In this document: positions 34,754 through 43,795 of the stretch, piece by piece
Layout: every line of letters begins with the position of its first letter
Numbering within the stretch: the stretch's first letter is position 1
Origin: JBQLZQ01 sp052168355
Lineage (GTDB): Bacteria > Pseudomonadota > Alphaproteobacteria > DSM-16000 > Inquilinaceae
Direction: 5' to 3'
Length of the DNA stretch: 64,000 bases
Assembly (NCBI GenBank): GCA_052168355.1
Contig: JBQLZQ010000072.1
Coordinates: 33,982-97,981 of the forward strand
The notes under the pieces: model-generated
What the model was told of the DNA's origin: nothing
Database searches by the model: none
Seen by the model: the letters and a program-made list of their open reading frames with translations, nothing else
Program-made: the position numbers and the translations under genes

Positions 34754-35796
34754 TGCGCGATCGCGTACCGTTCGAGATCGGCACGCGTCGGGTCGCGCCG
34801 GGCGCCCGACAGCGCGTGGAGTTGCCGGTCAGCGTGCTGTCGGACCACACACCGGTCACCATGTCGGTCCATGTCGTGCACGGCCGGCGACCCGGATCGA
34901 CGTTGTTCGTGAGCGCGGCGGTCCATGGCGATGAGGTGATTGGCGTTGAGATCGCCCGCCGCCTGATGCGCGCCTCGTCCCTCGACGACCTCCGAGGCAC
35001 GCTTCTGATCGCGCCGATCGTCAACACTTTCGGGTTTTTGAACCACTCGCGCTACCTGCCCGACCGCCGGGACCTCAACCGGTCCTTCCCCGGTAGCCCA
35101 CGCGGCTCGCTGGCCGCCCGACTGGCGCACCTGGTCATGACGGAGATCGTGGCCCGGTCCGATTTCGGGATCGACCTGCACTCGGCGGCCATTCACCGCA
35201 CCAACCTGCCGCAGATCCGCGTCTCGCCGTCGAAGCAGAATACCCTGGCGCTCGCCGAGGCCTTCGGCGCGCCGATCATCCTGACCTCCCCCCTCAGGGA
35301 CGGCTCCATGCGGCAGGCCGCCCAGGACGCCGGCGTCGACATGCTCGTCTACGAGGCCGGCGAAGGGCTGCGGTTCGACGAACTGGCCGTGCGCGGCGGC
35401 GTGAGCGGGATTCTCCGGGTGATGCGCGCGCTCGGGATGGTGCCCGGCAAGGGCATCGCGAAACCCAAGGTTGCCCCGATCCGCGCTACCTCCAGCGCCT
35501 GGCTGCGGGCGCCCGCTGGCGGTTTGCTGCGCACCTTCATGACAACGGGCCAGATGGTCGATTCCGGCGACGTTCTTGGTATCATCTCGGACCCGTTCGG
35601 CGAGGTCGAGAGCGAGATGGTCGCCTCGGCGCCCGGCCTGATCATCGGCCGCACCAACTTGCCCGTCGTCAACGAAGGCGACGGTCTGTTCCACATCGCG
35701 TCCGTGCGGCGCGGCGACGGCGCGGTTGATGCAATCGACAGCCTGGCATCACAGCTTGGCGCCGATCCGCTGTTCGACGAGGATGAAATCATCTAA
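34753..35796 (+). CDS. Succinylglutamate desuccinylase/aspartoacylase-family (M14-like) protein
   Basis: 347 residues. Zinc carboxypeptidase-like fold: AAVHGDEVIGVEIARRL gives the HxxE zinc ligands, DLNRSFPG the Asn/Arg substrate contacts, IDLHSAAIHRTNLPQ the third His, and VYEAGEG the catalytic Glu. The C-terminal 90 residues form the beta domain seen in AstE-like proteins. It is translationally coupled to rimK (TAATG), and this protease-RimK-deacylase trio recurs in proteobacteria. A role in trimming glutamyl or acyl modifications is reasonable but unproven. Confidence 0.88.
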   Translation: MRDRVPFEIGTRRVAPGARQRVELPVSVLSDHTPVTMSVHVVHGRRPGSTLFVSAAVHGDEVIGVEIARRLMRASSLDDLRGTLLIAPIVNTFGFLNHSRYLPDRRDLNRSFPGSPRGSLAARLAHLVMTEIVARSDFGIDLHSAAIHRTNLPQIRVSPSKQNTLALAEAFGAPIILTSPLRDGSMRQAAQDAGVDMLVYEAGEGLRFDELAVRGGVSGILRVMRALGMVPGKGIAKPKVAPIRATSSAWLRAPAGGLLRTFMTTGQMVDSGDVLGIISDPFGEVESEMVASAPGLIIGRTNLPVVNEGDGLFHIASVRRGDGAVDAIDSLASQLGADPLFDEDEII

Positions 35797-35856
35797 ACGA
35801 CGATTGCGTCCGAAGCCCGCGGCCCGACGGCGCGTCACCCGGCCGTCGACTCCCCT

Positions 35857-37182
35857 TTAGCCCTCCCGCAGGCTGGCCAGGCCGTGTCCTCTCGGATCGG
35901 CCACCGCGGTGCATCGTTTGTCGGCGGCCCGGTCCCAATCGCAATGGATCAGGACAGCCCGCCCTTCCCCCTCGGTTCCGCCGGTCGATCCGCCGCTGGC
36001 CTGGCGGGGTTGGGCCACGGCGTCGCGCGACGGCGTGTCGGCCAGCCAGCTTTCGACCAGGGGAACGGTCAGGGACCGGGCCGAACCCGTGCCGGCCCCG
36101 GCGACCAACAGTTCATTCTTTGGCCGGTTGGCCAACAGTGCCAGCCCGCCGAGCGCGGGACCGCTGGGCGGCGGCGCGGCCAGGATCACGCCGGTCTCGG
36201 GCGCCACCCGACCGCTGCCGAACAGGGCGTTCAAGGTAAAGCCGCACACCACCGCCATTTCATCGCTCGACAGAACGGCCAGACTGGCCCCCGGCGGCGC
36301 CGTCCCCGGCTGCCCCAGCGCCGCGACCATGTCCCGACGTTCGTCCGGCGCCGCATCGCCATAGCCGCGGTCGACAAGAGCCGTCCATATCTCGGCTTGA
36401 ACTGCCCCTTGCGCGGCCGCGTCCGGCGCGAAATACAGCCGATCATTGTCCACCTCCACCTCCACCGGCGCCTGCCATTCGGGCAGAAAACCCCTCAGAT
36501 CGGCCACGCTCAGCGGCACGTCGACGGCTCGGGCGGCGTCGGCGTACCGTTGCGCCATGCTGCCCCCATAGAAGGCCCCGACCCCGGAGGCGCGAACTTG
36601 GGCCAGGGTCGCCGCCAAGTCCGGCTGTACCAGCCGGTCTCCCTGGCGAAGACCGGTCCCCAACGATCCGGCCGGCGCGATTTCCGAAGCCTCGAGATCG
36701 ACCGCCAGGGCGCGCGAAACGTCGATGCCGAACCGGGCCCGATTCTCCGCCCCGGCGATCAAAGCCTCCCACCTGAGGGCCCCATAATCGCTGTGCAGCG
36801 CGAACAGGCCGCGCAGGAAGCCGGGAATCGCCGCCCCTTCCGCGCCCGGCCGGGTGACGAAGTCGATGGCCCGCACCGGGTCGTCCGGACGGGACGGATC
36901 GTGCACCAGGCAGGCCCCGCCACCGCCCAGCCCGACCCGCGAGGGCAACGTCACGGCCATGGTCAAGGCCATGGAAACGGCGGCATCGACGGCGTTGCCG
37001 CCTTCGGCCATGGTCTGGCGCCCGGCCAGCGCGGCCTGGGGTTCGTCGGCGACCGCGATCTGACGCTGGAACCCGGCCGGCGGGCCGGCCGGGAAGGTGC
37101 ACGCCGCCAAGGCGATCAACAAAGGTGCAAAGCCGCCAAGGCGACACAATCTAAGGATAGGATGCCTGGAAAAAGCGTGCAT
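35857..37182 (-). CDS. Gamma-glutamyltranspeptidase-like lipoprotein, apparently lacking the catalytic Thr
   Basis: 441 residues against about 560-580 for active enzymes. Lipoprotein signal: hydrophobic 15-27 with lipobox LAAC (C28). Family features include EGGNAVDAAVSMALTMAV, RVGLGGGGACLVHD, AIPGFLRGLFALH and the C-terminal LNALFGSG and ADPRGHGLA. The nucleophile region TTHxxVVD of active enzymes aligns, without gaps, to GASLAVLS at 298-305, so Thr is replaced by Gly298 and the autocleavage site is missing. A Cys also lies in VVCGFTLN. It is therefore probably an inactive relative or one using another chemistry. It is divergent from the M48 protease gene. Confidence 0.82.
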   Translation of the reverse strand: MHAFSRHPILRLCRLGGFAPLLIALAACTFPAGPPAGFQRQIAVADEPQAALAGRQTMAEGGNAVDAAVSMALTMAVTLPSRVGLGGGGACLVHDPSRPDDPVRAIDFVTRPGAEGAAIPGFLRGLFALHSDYGALRWEALIAGAENRARFGIDVSRALAVDLEASEIAPAGSLGTGLRQGDRLVQPDLAATLAQVRASGVGAFYGGSMAQRYADAARAVDVPLSVADLRGFLPEWQAPVEVEVDNDRLYFAPDAAAQGAVQAEIWTALVDRGYGDAAPDERRDMVAALGQPGTAPPGASLAVLSSDEMAVVCGFTLNALFGSGRVAPETGVILAAPPPSGPALGGLALLANRPKNELLVAGAGTGSARSLTVPLVESWLADTPSRDAVAQPRQASGGSTGGTEGEGRAVLIHCDWDRAADKRCTAVADPRGHGLASLREG

Positions 37183-37240
37183 GATTCCCGTTTGAAGTCG
37201 ATCGTTGCGCGGAGACGGGCGTTTAGGAGGAGACTGTAGG

Positions 37241-38587
37241 GTGTTGCGCAGATTTCTATCGTTCGGCCTGGCCGTGGCACTGGTCGCGGGTTCGGTCGGG
37301 CCGGCCGCGGCCCAGAACCGCCCGATGGCGTTCATCCGGGATGCCGAGATCGAGCATACCATCCACACCTACCTGCGGCCAATCCTGGAGGTTGCCGGCC
37401 TTGCGCCCAGCGCGGTGGATGTGATCCTGGTCAATGCGCCGACCCTGAATGCCTTCGTCGCCGGCGGACAGAACGTCTTTATCCACACGGCCACGCTGAT
37501 GCAGGCCGACGATCCGGGCCAGTTGATCGGCGTTCTGGCGCACGAAACGGGCCACATGGCCGGCGGCCATCTGGCCCAGGGCCAGCAGGAGCTCGAATCG
37601 GCGCAACGGACGGCGTTGCTGACGACGCTTCTGGGCATGGCGGCGGCCGTCGCCTCGGGCAATGCCGGGGCCGGCGCGGCGGTGATCGGCGCCGGCGGCA
37701 CTGTGGCGGAACGCAGCTTTCTGAGCTTCACGCGGGCCATGGAAAACGCGGCCGACCAGGCGGCGATCACCTATCTCAACCGGACCGGCATTTCGGCGGA
37801 AGGGTTCCTGGCCTTCATGGAAAAGCTGGAGGATCAGGAGCTGGTGCCCGTCAACAGCCAGGTCGAATATGCCCGCACCCACCCTTTGAGCCGGGACCGG
37901 GTCGACTTCATCCGCAACCAGGTGGCCCAGTCGCCGGCAACCGGCACGCCCCTGCCGGCCGATTATTACGAGATGTTCGACCGGATGCAGGCCAAGCTGA
38001 TCGGCTATCTGACCCCGGCCCAGGCGCTCACCCGGTATCCCGCCGACGATACCAGCATTGCCGGCCAATATGGCCGGGCCATCGCCCTGTTCCGCCGCGG
38101 CGACATGGACGGCGCCCACGCCCTGACCGACGCCCTGCTGGCGGCCGAGCCCGACAATCCGTTCTTTCATGAATGGAAGGGCCAGATGCTGTTGGAGACC
38201 GGGCGCGCGGCCGAGGCGCGGCCCTACTACGAGCGGGCCGTGGCGCTTTATCCCGACGAGCCGCTGCTGCTGATCCCCCTGGCCCAGACCAAGCTCGAAA
38301 GCAACGATCCGGCCGATCTGCAAAGCGCCATCGCCAATCTGGAGGGTGCCGTGGACGGCGACGACGGCGGCTCGCCTCTGGCATGGCGGCTGCTGGCCAT
38401 CGCCTATGGCAAGACCGGAGATGTCGGCATGGCCGCGGTGGCGCTGGCCGAGGAAGCCCTGGCCAGAGGCGACGACGCCACCGCCCGCCAGCAGTCCGAA
38501 CGGGCCCAGCAAACCCTGCCCGAAGGGTCGCGGGGCTGGCTGCGGGCCCAGGACATCGCGCGCGCCGCCGAAAAGGAGAGAAGCTGA
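37241..38587 (+). CDS. Periplasmic M48 metalloprotease with TPR repeats (BepA/YfgC-like)
   Basis: 448 residues. Signal peptide at 1-24. The zinc motif HETGH is at 101-105, followed by the third ligand in ENAADQAAITYL. C-terminal TPR repeats run from about 260 to 440. BepA-type proteins degrade or assist outer-membrane proteins such as LptD that stall during assembly. Start GTG at 37241 is favoured by AGGAGG (37225-37230), with TTG at 37244 also in frame. The next gene on this strand encodes another periplasmic folding factor. Confidence 0.92.
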   Translation: MLRRFLSFGLAVALVAGSVGPAAAQNRPMAFIRDAEIEHTIHTYLRPILEVAGLAPSAVDVILVNAPTLNAFVAGGQNVFIHTATLMQADDPGQLIGVLAHETGHMAGGHLAQGQQELESAQRTALLTTLLGMAAAVASGNAGAGAAVIGAGGTVAERSFLSFTRAMENAADQAAITYLNRTGISAEGFLAFMEKLEDQELVPVNSQVEYARTHPLSRDRVDFIRNQVAQSPATGTPLPADYYEMFDRMQAKLIGYLTPAQALTRYPADDTSIAGQYGRAIALFRRGDMDGAHALTDALLAAEPDNPFFHEWKGQMLLETGRAAEARPYYERAVALYPDEPLLLIPLAQTKLESNDPADLQSAIANLEGAVDGDDGGSPLAWRLLAIAYGKTGDVGMAAVALAEEALARGDDATARQQSERAQQTLPEGSRGWLRAQDIARAAEKERS

Positions 38588-38736
38588 ACACCGCACGGCC
38601 GCTCACTTTGTCGTGACGGCCGGGCCCCAACGGCTTGTTCCATCGTCCGGACTTGGCCATGTTTCCCGGAATCGCCCGCCATGCCCCCGCACCCCAAGAA
38701 GGTTTCCCTTCTCTCGTGACTAAGGATCGCAACGCC

Positions 38737-39507
38737 ATGATGTCCGCCCGATCGCGCGCCCTCACCGCCCCGCTGGCGTTCGCCGTTGTCCTGGGGGTTG
38801 CCGCCGCGACCGCCGCGCCCACCGCGCGGGCCCAGACCGCCACGTTCGACGACACCCAGACGGAAGCGATCGAAACCATCGTGCGGGAGTATCTGCTGGA
38901 GCATCCCGAAGTGGTGATGGAGGCGCTCAACGCCCTGCAGGCCCGCCAGGAGGCCGAGGAAATGGCCCAGCAGCGCGAACAGCTTGACCGGCTGGAAGCC
39001 AGTGTCTTCGACAGCCCGACCTCGCCCGTCGTCGGCAACCCCGACGGCGACGTCACGCTGGTCGAGTTCTTCGATTACAATTGCGGCTATTGCAAACGCA
39101 TGCGCGAGCCGATGATGACCCTGATCGAGGGCGACCGGAACCTGCGCGTGGTGATGAAGGAGTTCCCCATCCTGGCGCCCAGCTCGGTCACCGCCGCCCG
39201 GGCGGCCCTGGCATCGGCCAAGCAGGATAAATATCTCGAATTCCATGACGCGCTGATGGCCCATCGCGGTCAGTTGACCGACGAAATCGTGTTCGATGTC
39301 GCCACGTCGGTGGGGCTGGACATCGACCGGCTGAAGGCGGACATGGACAGCGACGAGGTGGCCGGCGAAATCCAGGCCAATCTGCAACTGGCCCAGGCCA
39401 TCGGCATCCGCGGCACGCCGGCCTTCATTATCGGCGACGAGGTGGTGCCGGGCGCGGTCGGCCTGTCGGAACTGGAACGCCTGATCGCCGCCGCGCGCGG
39501 AAGCTAG
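38737..39507 (+). CDS. DsbA-family thiol:disulfide oxidoreductase (Com1-like)
   Basis: 256 residues. Signal peptide (LTAPLAFAVVLGVAAATAA by core, about 8-27), a helical N-terminal dimerisation segment with EYLLEHPEVVMEAL, then a thioredoxin fold with the active-site CGYC at 116-119 in FFDYNCGYCKRM, cis-Pro in IRGTPAFIIGDEVVPGAV. It oxidises or isomerises disulfides in the periplasm. The start is uncertain; ATG 38737 and 38740 give a standard signal peptide. Confidence 0.92.
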   Translation: MMSARSRALTAPLAFAVVLGVAAATAAPTARAQTATFDDTQTEAIETIVREYLLEHPEVVMEALNALQARQEAEEMAQQREQLDRLEASVFDSPTSPVVGNPDGDVTLVEFFDYNCGYCKRMREPMMTLIEGDRNLRVVMKEFPILAPSSVTAARAALASAKQDKYLEFHDALMAHRGQLTDEIVFDVATSVGLDIDRLKADMDSDEVAGEIQANLQLAQAIGIRGTPAFIIGDEVVPGAVGLSELERLIAAARGS

Positions 39508-39517
39508 AACGGCGACC

Positions 39518-40156
39518 CTACTCCGCGTCCGGCTGGCGGTCGGGTGCCGTGTCGGCGAACTCGGGCAGCGCCAGGCACTCCGTCTCGATCCGCCGGATGA
39601 TCGGGTACGGCGCCAGGTCGCAGTCGTAGCGGCGCGCGTTGTAGATTTGGGGCACCAGGAAGACGTCGGCCAGTCCGGGGACGTTGCCGTGGCAGAAGCG
39701 GCCCGTCTGCGGCGCGATCTTGAGCATTTTTTCCAACCCCGCGAATCCCTCGGCGATCCAGTGCCGGTACCAGGCGTCCCTGTCCGCCTCCGAGATCTTG
39801 AGGGTTCCCGTCAGGTACTGCAGCACGCGCAGATTGTTGACCGGGTGGATGTCGCAGGCGATCGCCTGGGCCAGGGCCCGCACCCGGGCCCGCCCGACCG
39901 GCCCCGCAGGCAGCAGCGGCGGGTCGGGATACCGTTCCTCCAGATACTCGACGATGGCCATGGACTGGGTCAGGACGTCGGCGCCGTCGATCAGGGTCGG
40001 CACCAGGCCCAGCGGGTGCAGGTCCATATAGTCGGGCGCGCGCTGGTCACGCCGGCGCAGATGGACGGCCACCGGGTCATAACCCAGCCCCTTGAGGGCC
40101 AGCGCGATGCGCACCCGATAGGCGGCCGACGATCGAAAATAGGTGAACAGTTTCAT
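39518..40156 (-). CDS. maiA: Maleylacetoacetate isomerase (zeta-class GST)
   Basis: 212 residues. The SSAAYRVRIALALKG glutathione-binding motif with catalytic Ser, GLVPTLIDGADVLTQSMAIVEYLEE and IACDIHPVNNLRVLQYL are diagnostic of the zeta class. It isomerises maleylacetoacetate to fumarylacetoacetate using glutathione in tyrosine breakdown. The partner genes fahA and hmgA lie 0.7-2.9 kb away on the same strand, with a HAD gene on the opposite strand in between, which makes a single transcript unlikely to be simple. Confidence 0.94.
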   Translation of the reverse strand: MKLFTYFRSSAAYRVRIALALKGLGYDPVAVHLRRRDQRAPDYMDLHPLGLVPTLIDGADVLTQSMAIVEYLEERYPDPPLLPAGPVGRARVRALAQAIACDIHPVNNLRVLQYLTGTLKISEADRDAWYRHWIAEGFAGLEKMLKIAPQTGRFCHGNVPGLADVFLVPQIYNARRYDCDLAPYPIIRRIETECLALPEFADTAPDRQPDAE

Positions 40157-40259
40157 GCAGACGTCCGTGGTTGGCCGCTGTAGAACCGTGGATCGGATCT
40201 CCCCCTACGTACTAGACCCTCCGCCGCCCCCGTGCCAACGTTCCGCCGGAAGAAATCCC

Positions 40260-40892
40260 ATGACCCAGAGCCCAGACGCCGGTTCAGCCCCGGTCCCGAC
40301 CGTTCCCGTTTTCGACATCGGCGGCGTGCTGATCGACTGGAACCCGCGCTATCTGTACCGCAAGCTGTTCGACGACGCGGCCGAAATGGAGGCCTTTCTG
40401 GCCGATGTGTGCTCGCCGGCCTGGAACCTCAGCCTCGACGGCGGCAAAAGCTTCGCCGACGGGGTGGCGGAGCTGACCGCCCGGTTTCCCGAACATGAAG
40501 CACTGATCCGCGCCTATGACGAACGCTGGCCGGAGATGGTGCCCAACATCTTCGACGAGACCGTGGCTGTGCTCGAGCGGCTGAAGGACCAGGGGCCGGT
40601 CTACGCCATCACCAATTTCTCCCGCGAGAAGTTCGCCCTGGCCCGGGAGCTGTGGCCGTTCCTGAACAGCTTTGACGGCATCGTTGTGTCGGGCGAGGTG
40701 GGGATGCTGAAACCCCACCCGGAGATCTTCATGAAGCTGATCGGCGATTACGATTTGGACGCCCGGGAGTGCGTGTTCATCGACGACGTGCCGGCCAATG
40801 TCGAGGGCGCCCGGGCGGTGGGCATGCAGGCCGTGCACTTCCGCACGCCCAAGCTGCTGCGCGCCGACCTGGAGGCGCTGGGGGTGCTTTAG
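40260..40892 (+). CDS. HAD-superfamily hydrolase (haloacid dehalogenase-like phosphatase)
   Basis: 210 residues. Motif I VFDIGGVLIDWNP has the second catalytic position as Gly rather than the usual Asp (DIGGV, as in many epoxide-hydrolase-N/HAD IA variants). Motif II is ITNFS, motif III Lys in GEVGMLKPHPEIF, and motif IV CVFIDDVPANVEGA. It is a cytoplasmic phosphatase-like enzyme of unknown substrate. It is inserted between the maiA and fahA genes on the opposite strand, ending one base before the fahA stop. Confidence 0.9.
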   Translation: MTQSPDAGSAPVPTVPVFDIGGVLIDWNPRYLYRKLFDDAAEMEAFLADVCSPAWNLSLDGGKSFADGVAELTARFPEHEALIRAYDERWPEMVPNIFDETVAVLERLKDQGPVYAITNFSREKFALARELWPFLNSFDGIVVSGEVGMLKPHPEIFMKLIGDYDLDARECVFIDDVPANVEGARAVGMQAVHFRTPKLLRADLEALGVL

Positions 40893-40893
40893 G

Positions 40894-41895
40894 TCACGGC
40901 CCGGAGTAGCGCACCACCTCCTGCTCGATGGCGCCGAAGATCGAGGCGCCGTCCCGGTCCAGCATCTCGATCCGCACCCGGTCGCCAAAACGCAGGAACG
41001 GCGTTTTCGGCTGGCCATGCTCGATGGTTTCCAGCATCCGCCGTTCGGCCAGACAGGACGAGCCGACGGACCGGTCGACATTCGACACCGTCCCCGATCC
41101 TATGATCGTGCCGGCCCCCAGATGGCGGGTTCGGGCGGCGTGGGCGATCAACTGGGGAAAGTCGAAGGTCATGTCGGCGCCGGCGTCGGGCCGCCCGAAT
41201 TCCTTGCCGTTGAGGGTGGTGATCAGCGGCAGGTGCAGCCGGCCGCCGTCCCAGGCGTCGCCCAGGGTCTCCGGCGTCACGGCGCAGGGCGAGAAGGCGC
41301 TGGCCGGCTTGCCCTGGAAGAAGCCGAAGCCCTTGGCCAGTTCGTTGGGGATCAGGGCCCGCAGGGACACGTCGTCGACCAGCATGATCAGCTTGATATG
41401 CCGCCCCGCCCGGTCCGGCGTGACGCCCATGGGCACGTCGTCGGTGATCACCGCCACCTCCGACTCGAAGTCGATGCCGTGATCCTCCGACACCGCCTCG
41501 ATCGGGTCGCGCGGGCCGGCAAAGCGATCGGACCCGCCCTGATACATCAACGGGTCGGTCCAGAAGCTTTCCGGCATTTCGGCACCCCGCGCCTTGCGCA
41601 CCAGTTCGACATGGGTGACATAGGCTGACCCGTCGGCCCATTGGTAGGCGCGCGGCAGCGGCGAGGCGCAGGCGGCGGGATCGAAGGCGACGGTTCCCGC
41701 CACATCCTTGCCGCCGGCCAGCAGCCGATAGACCGAGCACAGTTCCGGCCGCACGGAGTCCCAGTCCTCCAGCGCGGCCTGCAGGGTCGGGGCGATATCG
41801 GGAACGGGAACGGCGCGGCGAAGGTCGGGGGCGACCACGACCAGCGCGCCGTCGCGCCCGCCTTTTTTTTTGAGGGACGCCAGCTTGAGCGGCAT
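40894..41895 (-). CDS. fahA: Fumarylacetoacetate hydrolase family protein
   Basis: 333 residues. Hydrolyses fumarylacetoacetate to fumarate and acetoacetate, the last step of tyrosine catabolism. DFESEVAVITDDVPMG and GRHIKLIMLVDDVSLR supply acidic metal ligands, and LGAGTIIGSGTVSN the C-terminal signature. The N-terminal coding part contains nine consecutive A (three AAA Lys codons; 41863-41871), an unusual homopolymer for this genome. Its ATG overlaps the hmgA stop (TAATG), so the two are coupled. Confidence 0.93.
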   Translation of the reverse strand: MPLKLASLKKKGGRDGALVVVAPDLRRAVPVPDIAPTLQAALEDWDSVRPELCSVYRLLAGGKDVAGTVAFDPAACASPLPRAYQWADGSAYVTHVELVRKARGAEMPESFWTDPLMYQGGSDRFAGPRDPIEAVSEDHGIDFESEVAVITDDVPMGVTPDRAGRHIKLIMLVDDVSLRALIPNELAKGFGFFQGKPASAFSPCAVTPETLGDAWDGGRLHLPLITTLNGKEFGRPDAGADMTFDFPQLIAHAARTRHLGAGTIIGSGTVSNVDRSVGSSCLAERRMLETIEHGQPKTPFLRFGDRVRIEMLDRDGASIFGAIEQEVVRYSGP

Positions 41896-43040
41896 TACTC
41901 CGCCGCCCGCGCCGTGGCGGCCCCGCCCCAGCTGTCGACATAGCCCTCGAACTCCACACCCGCCGGCAGGTCGCCCGCCTCCAGCGCGTCGCGGGCGTCG
42001 AGCATCACCGCGTATTCGTCGGTGGCCGGTTTCTTAGGCGTCAGCATGCCGCCCAGCGCCTTGGGATGCGGCCCGTGGGTAAAGCCGCAGGGGTGGACGG
42101 TCATCATGCCCGGATGGATGTTGTCTCGGCTAAAAAAGTCGCCGGCGTGGTAGAACAGCACCTCATCGTAATCGTCGTTGTTGTGGAAGAACGGCACCTT
42201 GAGCGCGCCGGGATCGGTCTCGAACGGCCGCGGTACGAAGGTGCAGACCACAAAGCGGTTGGCGACGAAGGTGGTGTGGGCGGACGGCGGCAGGTGATAG
42301 CGGTGGCTCATCAGCGGCCGGATATCGGCGACGTTGATGCGCACCGGCGCCAGGTCGCCGTGCCAGCCCACCGCGTCCAGCGGGTTGAACGGATAGGTTA
42401 CGGTCGACAGGGCCTGACGGCGCTTGATCCGCACCCGCCATTCGGTGTCGCCCTGCTGGTCGCGGAAGGCGTCGTCGATCTGCGGCACATCCAGCATGGC
42501 CGGGTCGAAAATGGCGTGCGGCCCGACCAGCCCCTTGTCGGGAAGCTGGTAGCTGGACCCGGTGGCCTCGATCAGCAGGGCCGTCACCGGCGTCGAACAC
42601 TCGATCCGCCACATGGTCGAGCGCGGCAGGACGATGTAGTCGCCGGCGCGGAACCGCAGATGGCCGTAGTCGCAGAACAGATCGCCCTCACCCTGGTGAA
42701 CGAACACCAGTTCGTCGCCATCGGCGTTGCGGGCCAGATGATCCATCGACCGGGGCGCCCGCCAGAAGCGCATGCGGACATGGCCGTTGTGCAGAACCTC
42801 CGCCGCATTCCAGGGCGATGCCTGGGTGCCCTCGATCCGGGTCAGGTCGAACGCGCGGGGCCGCAAGGGCCCTTCCCAGCCGGACCAGCCGGTCGGCGGA
42901 TGCGCGTGATACATGTGGGTCGCCGGGCCGAAGAATCCTTCCTTGCCGAGCTCCCGCTCGAACGTGCCGTCGGGCAGATCGGCATGGGCCTGACGCGAGG
43001 CCTTGCCCTCGATCCGCGGCAACGAGATCCAATTGCGCAT
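41895..43040 (-). CDS. hmgA: Homogentisate 1,2-dioxygenase
   Basis: 381 residues, cupin fold, somewhat shorter than the 430-450 residue enzymes of pseudomonads and mammals but matching the short bacterial form. Features: FFGPATHMYHAHPPTGW, FVHQGEGDLFCDYGHLRFRAGDYIVLP, and the C-terminal iron region DNIHPGMMTVHPCGFTHGPHPK (key His residues; stretches named by ends). It opens the homogentisate ring using Fe(II) and O2. The ATG at 43040 (MRNWISLPRIEG) is the true start; the frame extends upstream without support. It is divergent from a MarR gene. Confidence 0.94.
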   Translation of the reverse strand: MRNWISLPRIEGKASRQAHADLPDGTFERELGKEGFFGPATHMYHAHPPTGWSGWEGPLRPRAFDLTRIEGTQASPWNAAEVLHNGHVRMRFWRAPRSMDHLARNADGDELVFVHQGEGDLFCDYGHLRFRAGDYIVLPRSTMWRIECSTPVTALLIEATGSSYQLPDKGLVGPHAIFDPAMLDVPQIDDAFRDQQGDTEWRVRIKRRQALSTVTYPFNPLDAVGWHGDLAPVRINVADIRPLMSHRYHLPPSAHTTFVANRFVVCTFVPRPFETDPGALKVPFFHNNDDYDEVLFYHAGDFFSRDNIHPGMMTVHPCGFTHGPHPKALGGMLTPKKPATDEYAVMLDARDALEAGDLPAGVEFEGYVDSWGGAATARAAE

Positions 43041-43136
43041 CGCTAGCTCCTTCCCCTGTGGTCCCGGCCGCTTTACGGCCTGGCCGGACCGCTCTATAGT
43101 TGCAAATGAAACTAACATCCCAGGGGCGCAAGGACA

Positions 43137-43640
43137 ATGCCCGATACACCCGTGCCCAATACCGTTGCCCCCCCGGTCGGCGCCCCGAGCCTGGTGCTGG
43201 AGGATTTTCTGCCCTACCGGCTGTCGGTGCTGGCCAACACGGTCAGCCGCGCCCTGGCCCGGCTTTATCGGGACGAGCACGGGTTGAGCGTCGCCCAGTG
43301 GCGATTGCTGGCGATCCTGGCGCGATTCGGGGCGATGTCGTCGAACGAGGTCGCCGCCCGCGCCGCGATGGACAAGGTCCAAATCAGCCGGGCGGTGGCC
43401 GGGGCCGTGGCGCGGGGGTTGATCACCCGCGGGGTCGATCGCGGCGACCGGCGCCGCGCGGTGCTGCGGCTGACGGAGGCCGGGCGGCGGCTGCACGACC
43501 GGATCGTGCCGCGGGCCAAGGCTTGCGAAGCCCGGCTTTTGGACGCTTTGGGTCCCCGTGAGGCGGCCATTCTGTCGGTTCTTCTCGATCGGCTGCAGAC
43601 ACGCGCATCCGATCTGGATGACTCCCACGACGACCCTTGA
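43137..43640 (+). CDS. MarR-family transcriptional regulator, probable controller of hmgA-fahA
   Basis: 167 residues with the winged helix of MarR proteins: LYRDEHGLSVAQWRLLAIL, SNEVAARAAMDKVQISRAV and the wing LITRGVDRGDRRRAVLRLTEAG. The 96-bp divergent spacing with hmgA and the family's frequent response to phenolic acids suggest it represses homogentisate genes. Within the gap, ATAGTTGCAAATGAAACTA (43094-43112) is a partly symmetric, A+T-richer candidate operator. Confidence 0.88.
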   Translation: MPDTPVPNTVAPPVGAPSLVLEDFLPYRLSVLANTVSRALARLYRDEHGLSVAQWRLLAILARFGAMSSNEVAARAAMDKVQISRAVAGAVARGLITRGVDRGDRRRAVLRLTEAGRRLHDRIVPRAKACEARLLDALGPREAAILSVLLDRLQTRASDLDDSHDDP

Positions 43641-43795
43641 CCGGCCGGGCAGCCCGGACCCGCCAGCCCCCACTGAACCCCGCACGATGCCGGCGTCGCG
43701 CAGAGCAATTGTGCAGGCGGACCGCCATGCTATAACCCGCGTCGGCTATACTTATCTGTTTAACACGCAACCGCGCGGCCGGTGATCCACAACCC

